The notes under the pieces are model-generated. The model was given only the letters and a program-made list of their open reading frames with translations. It did not search any database and was not told where the DNA came from. The translations under genes and the position numbers were made by a program. DNA of 64,000 nt, from NCBI GenBank assembly GCA_021205095.1, contig JAJPYE010000038.1, forward strand, positions 1 through 64,000, given 5' to 3'. The stretch's first letter is position 1. Every line of letters starts with the position of its first letter. Shown here piece by piece: positions 61,598-64,000 of this stretch. The stretch is from Oscillospiraceae bacterium (lineage in GTDB: Bacteria > Bacillota > Clostridia > Oscillospirales > Oscillospiraceae).

Positions 61598-62775
61598 AAT
61601 ACTACGATTTTGACCGGCAGATCGAACGCCGGGGTACCAACAGTCTGAAATATGACTTTGCGGAGGAGCGGGGGCGGCCATCGGATGCGCTTCCGCTCTG
61701 GGTGGCCGACATGGATTTTCAGGCCCCGGAGCCGGTGTTGGACGCACTGAGAAAGGCTGTGGAGCATGGGATTTTCGGCTACAGTGAGACGAAGGAGGAC
61801 TACACGCAGACCGTGGCCTCCTGGTTCCGAGAGCGATTCGGTTGGGAAACCCACCCGGAATGGCTGGTCAAGACGCCCGGTGTTGTCTTTGCCTTGGCTA
61901 TGGCGGTGCGGGCGCTGACCTGTCCCGGCGACGGGGTGCTGATTCAAACGCCGGTCTATTATCCTTTTTTCAGCGTGATTCGGGACAACGGACGAAAGGT
62001 GGTCGAGAACCGGCTTCGCTATATCCAGGGCCGGTATACCATTGATTTTGAGGATTTTGAGCACCAGATTAAGGATAATCGGGTAACGCTCTTTCTCCTG
62101 TGCAGTCCTCACAACCCGGTGGGCCGCGTATGGACGCAGGATGAGCTGAGGCAAATGGGACGCATCTGCGAGCGATATGGAGTTTATGTGGTCTCTGATG
62201 AGATTCACTGCGACTTTGCTTTCCCGGAGCATCCTCACCACATCTTTCCGAACGCTGTTCCGTCAATGGAGGGACGCACCATCGTCTGCACCGCCGCCAG
62301 CAAATCCTTTAATCTGGCGGGATTACAGGTGTCGAATATTTGGATACCAAATGAGTGGATCCGCCGACGGTTTGTCCGGGAGATAGACAAATGCGGTTAT
62401 TCCCAGCTTAATCAGTTGGGACTGGTAGCGACCCAGGCGGCCTACACTGGCGGCAGCGAATGGCTAGAGCAGTGTAAAACCTATCTGCGGCACAATCTGG
62501 ACTTTCTGCGGGCATTTTTGACAGAGCGCATCCCTCAAATCCGATTGGTGGAGCCGGAGGGAACCTATTTCGCCTGGCTGGATTGCTCCGGGCTGAAGTT
62601 GAGCAGCAGAGAATTGGATGATCTGATTCTCCACCGTGCAAAGCTGTGGCTGGATCCGGGAGCCATGTTCGGTGGCGGTGCGGAGCAGTTTCAGCGCGTC
62701 GTCCTGGCTTGTCCCCGGAAGACATTGGAGACAGCTTTGGAACGGTTGGCAACAGCGGTGCAGAGTTTGCCTTGA
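61594..62775 (+). CDS. MalY/PatB-type PLP-dependent C-S lyase
   Basis: LPLWVADMDFQAPEPVLDAL, CSPHNPVGRVW, TAASKSFNLAGLQ. Confidence 0.9.
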   Translation: MKYYDFDRQIERRGTNSLKYDFAEERGRPSDALPLWVADMDFQAPEPVLDALRKAVEHGIFGYSETKEDYTQTVASWFRERFGWETHPEWLVKTPGVVFALAMAVRALTCPGDGVLIQTPVYYPFFSVIRDNGRKVVENRLRYIQGRYTIDFEDFEHQIKDNRVTLFLLCSPHNPVGRVWTQDELRQMGRICERYGVYVVSDEIHCDFAFPEHPHHIFPNAVPSMEGRTIVCTAASKSFNLAGLQVSNIWIPNEWIRRRFVREIDKCGYSQLNQLGLVATQAAYTGGSEWLEQCKTYLRHNLDFLRAFLTERIPQIRLVEPEGTYFAWLDCSGLKLSSRELDDLILHRAKLWLDPGAMFGGGAEQFQRVVLACPRKTLETALERLATAVQSLP

Positions 62776-62812
62776 GAAGATTTAACCTTGGACGATATAT
62801 TTGGAGGTCATA

Positions 62813-62986
62813 ATGAGTCAGGATAAAAAAGAGACAGAACGGAAAGAACCTATTGCCCCAGCCCAATTTCGGCAAATACAGGAGCTTGCAAGTACTATAC
62901 GTTATGGCTCGATCACCCTTGTATTTCAAGATGGCGCTTTGATTCAGATTGAGAAAAATGAAAAGATACGAATACCAAGGCAGTGA
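62813..62986 (+). CDS. DUF2292 (YezD-like) small protein
   Basis: 'IRYGSITLVFQDGALIQIEKNEKIR' typical of the family. Confidence 0.75.
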   Translation: MSQDKKETERKEPIAPAQFRQIQELASTIRYGSITLVFQDGALIQIEKNEKIRIPRQ

Positions 62987-63069
62987 AACCTCTGGCCATA
63001 ACGGAGATGCTGCGTATGCCCCTGTATACCAGCGTTTTTTTGCATCCAATTTTGGAAGGAGATATAAAT

Positions 63070-63978
63070 ATGAACGGCATCAGCGCTAAAGCGGAGCAAT
63101 ACACACGAGGCAATCCGCTGGAGCATGTATCCAATCTGCATCCCTGTTTCAGCGGAGGCGTCAATACAAATCGGGGTCGGGTTCATCTTCCTGTCAGTCC
63201 GGCCTGCAATATTCAATGCGCCTTCTGCAATCGGACACGCAATGAAACGGAGCAGAGGCCGGGCGTGACCGCCCAGCTTCTGTCACCTGAGGACGCTGCG
63301 GATATAGTGGATCGGGCGCTGGAGCTGTGCCCGGAAATCACGGTCGCCGGTATCGCCGGGCCGGGGGATACGCTGGCCACCCACCATGCCATTGATACGT
63401 TCCGCCTGATACAGCAGCGGCACCCAGAGCTGATCAACTGCCTGAGTACCAATGGCCTTCTGCTGGAGCGATATGCAGAGGAGCTGATCGAGGTAGGAGT
63501 CCGCACCATTACGGTAACGGTCAACGCGGTGGATCCGGAGATCCTGAAGCATATCTGTTTGTGGGTCGTGAAGGATGGGAAGTGCTACGAGGGAACCGAG
63601 GGAGCGGCTGTCCTGATTGAAGCCCAGAAGCGGGGCATTTCCAAAATCTCCTCACTGGGCGCTCTGGTCAAGATTAATATGGTGCTGGTACCGGGAATCA
63701 ATGACAGCCATGTGGAGGAGGTTGCCCGCACGGTGAAGGATCTGGGAGCGAATTTTCTCAATATCATACCGCTGATTCCGCAGTATAAGCTGTCCCATCT
63801 GCGGGAGCCGTCCTGCGAGGAGCTGTACGCCGCACGGGAACGGGCGGAAGCGTATCTGCCTGTGTTTCGCCACTGCCAGCGCTGCCGCGCCGATGCCTGC
63901 GGAATCCCCGGTCAGTCTGAGCTGGCTGACCAGCTCTATCGGTTCCGCCAGGCTCCAACCACCTTCTCGCACGGCTGA
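63070..63978 (+). CDS. nifB: NifB-type radical SAM protein (no NifX fusion)
   Basis: HPCF, CNIQCAFCNR, EQRPGV, GIAGPGDTLA, LSTNGL, MVLVPGIND, CQRCRADACGI. Confidence 0.92.
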   Translation: MNGISAKAEQYTRGNPLEHVSNLHPCFSGGVNTNRGRVHLPVSPACNIQCAFCNRTRNETEQRPGVTAQLLSPEDAADIVDRALELCPEITVAGIAGPGDTLATHHAIDTFRLIQQRHPELINCLSTNGLLLERYAEELIEVGVRTITVTVNAVDPEILKHICLWVVKDGKCYEGTEGAAVLIEAQKRGISKISSLGALVKINMVLVPGINDSHVEEVARTVKDLGANFLNIIPLIPQYKLSHLREPSCEELYAARERAEAYLPVFRHCQRCRADACGIPGQSELADQLYRFRQAPTTFSHG

Positions 63979-64000
63979 TGCAGAGAATGGCGGATGCCGT

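Overview
This 64 kb window looks like chromosome of a GC-rich anaerobic Firmicute (Clostridia/Oscillospiraceae-like by gene content; taxonomy is inferred). From left to right it contains: an SDR and a GtrA-like protein; a BceRS/BceAB-like two-component and ABC module (3.0-7.6 kb); a MacAB-like exporter with two HlyD-type adaptors, followed by secreted repeat-rich beta-helix proteins and lipoproteins (7.8-22.5 kb); an SLH-like/transglutaminase protein, a PPTase and a 5'-nucleotidase; an electron-bifurcating-type [FeFe] hydrogenase operon (27-31.2 kb); rpsL-rpsG-fusA-tuf; ftsEX/envC/ctpA; and greA-lysS. After lysS there is a decayed relaxase, then an approximately 18 kb island (46.2-64 kb, running off the window). 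The island is the main discovery candidate: a nitrogenase-like system (NifX-domain protein, NifH, NifK-like, NifD-like, NifB) embedded in sulfur-assimilation genes (SsuABC/TauABC-type transporter, cysK, two trans-sulfuration PLP enzymes, MalY/PatB C-S lyase, NifS-like desulfurase, nitrilase, DUF2292). By eye, the NifD-like subunit keeps the P-cluster cysteines and the cofactor Cys, but not the Gln191/His195/His442 positions associated with N2 reduction and Mo binding. This suggests a sulfur-scavenging reductase related to methylthio-alkane reductases rather than a nitrogen-fixing enzyme. The operon is preceded by an apparently complete poly-cysteine leader-peptide attenuator (ORF MWNKNTCCCERMLC..., antiterminator helix, intrinsic terminator). 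Two divergent promoters share a 17-bp operator-like motif (CCTA-N5-ATACTAGG). No rRNA, tRNA or CRISPR array was recognised. All homology calls are from reading translated sequence, not database searches.
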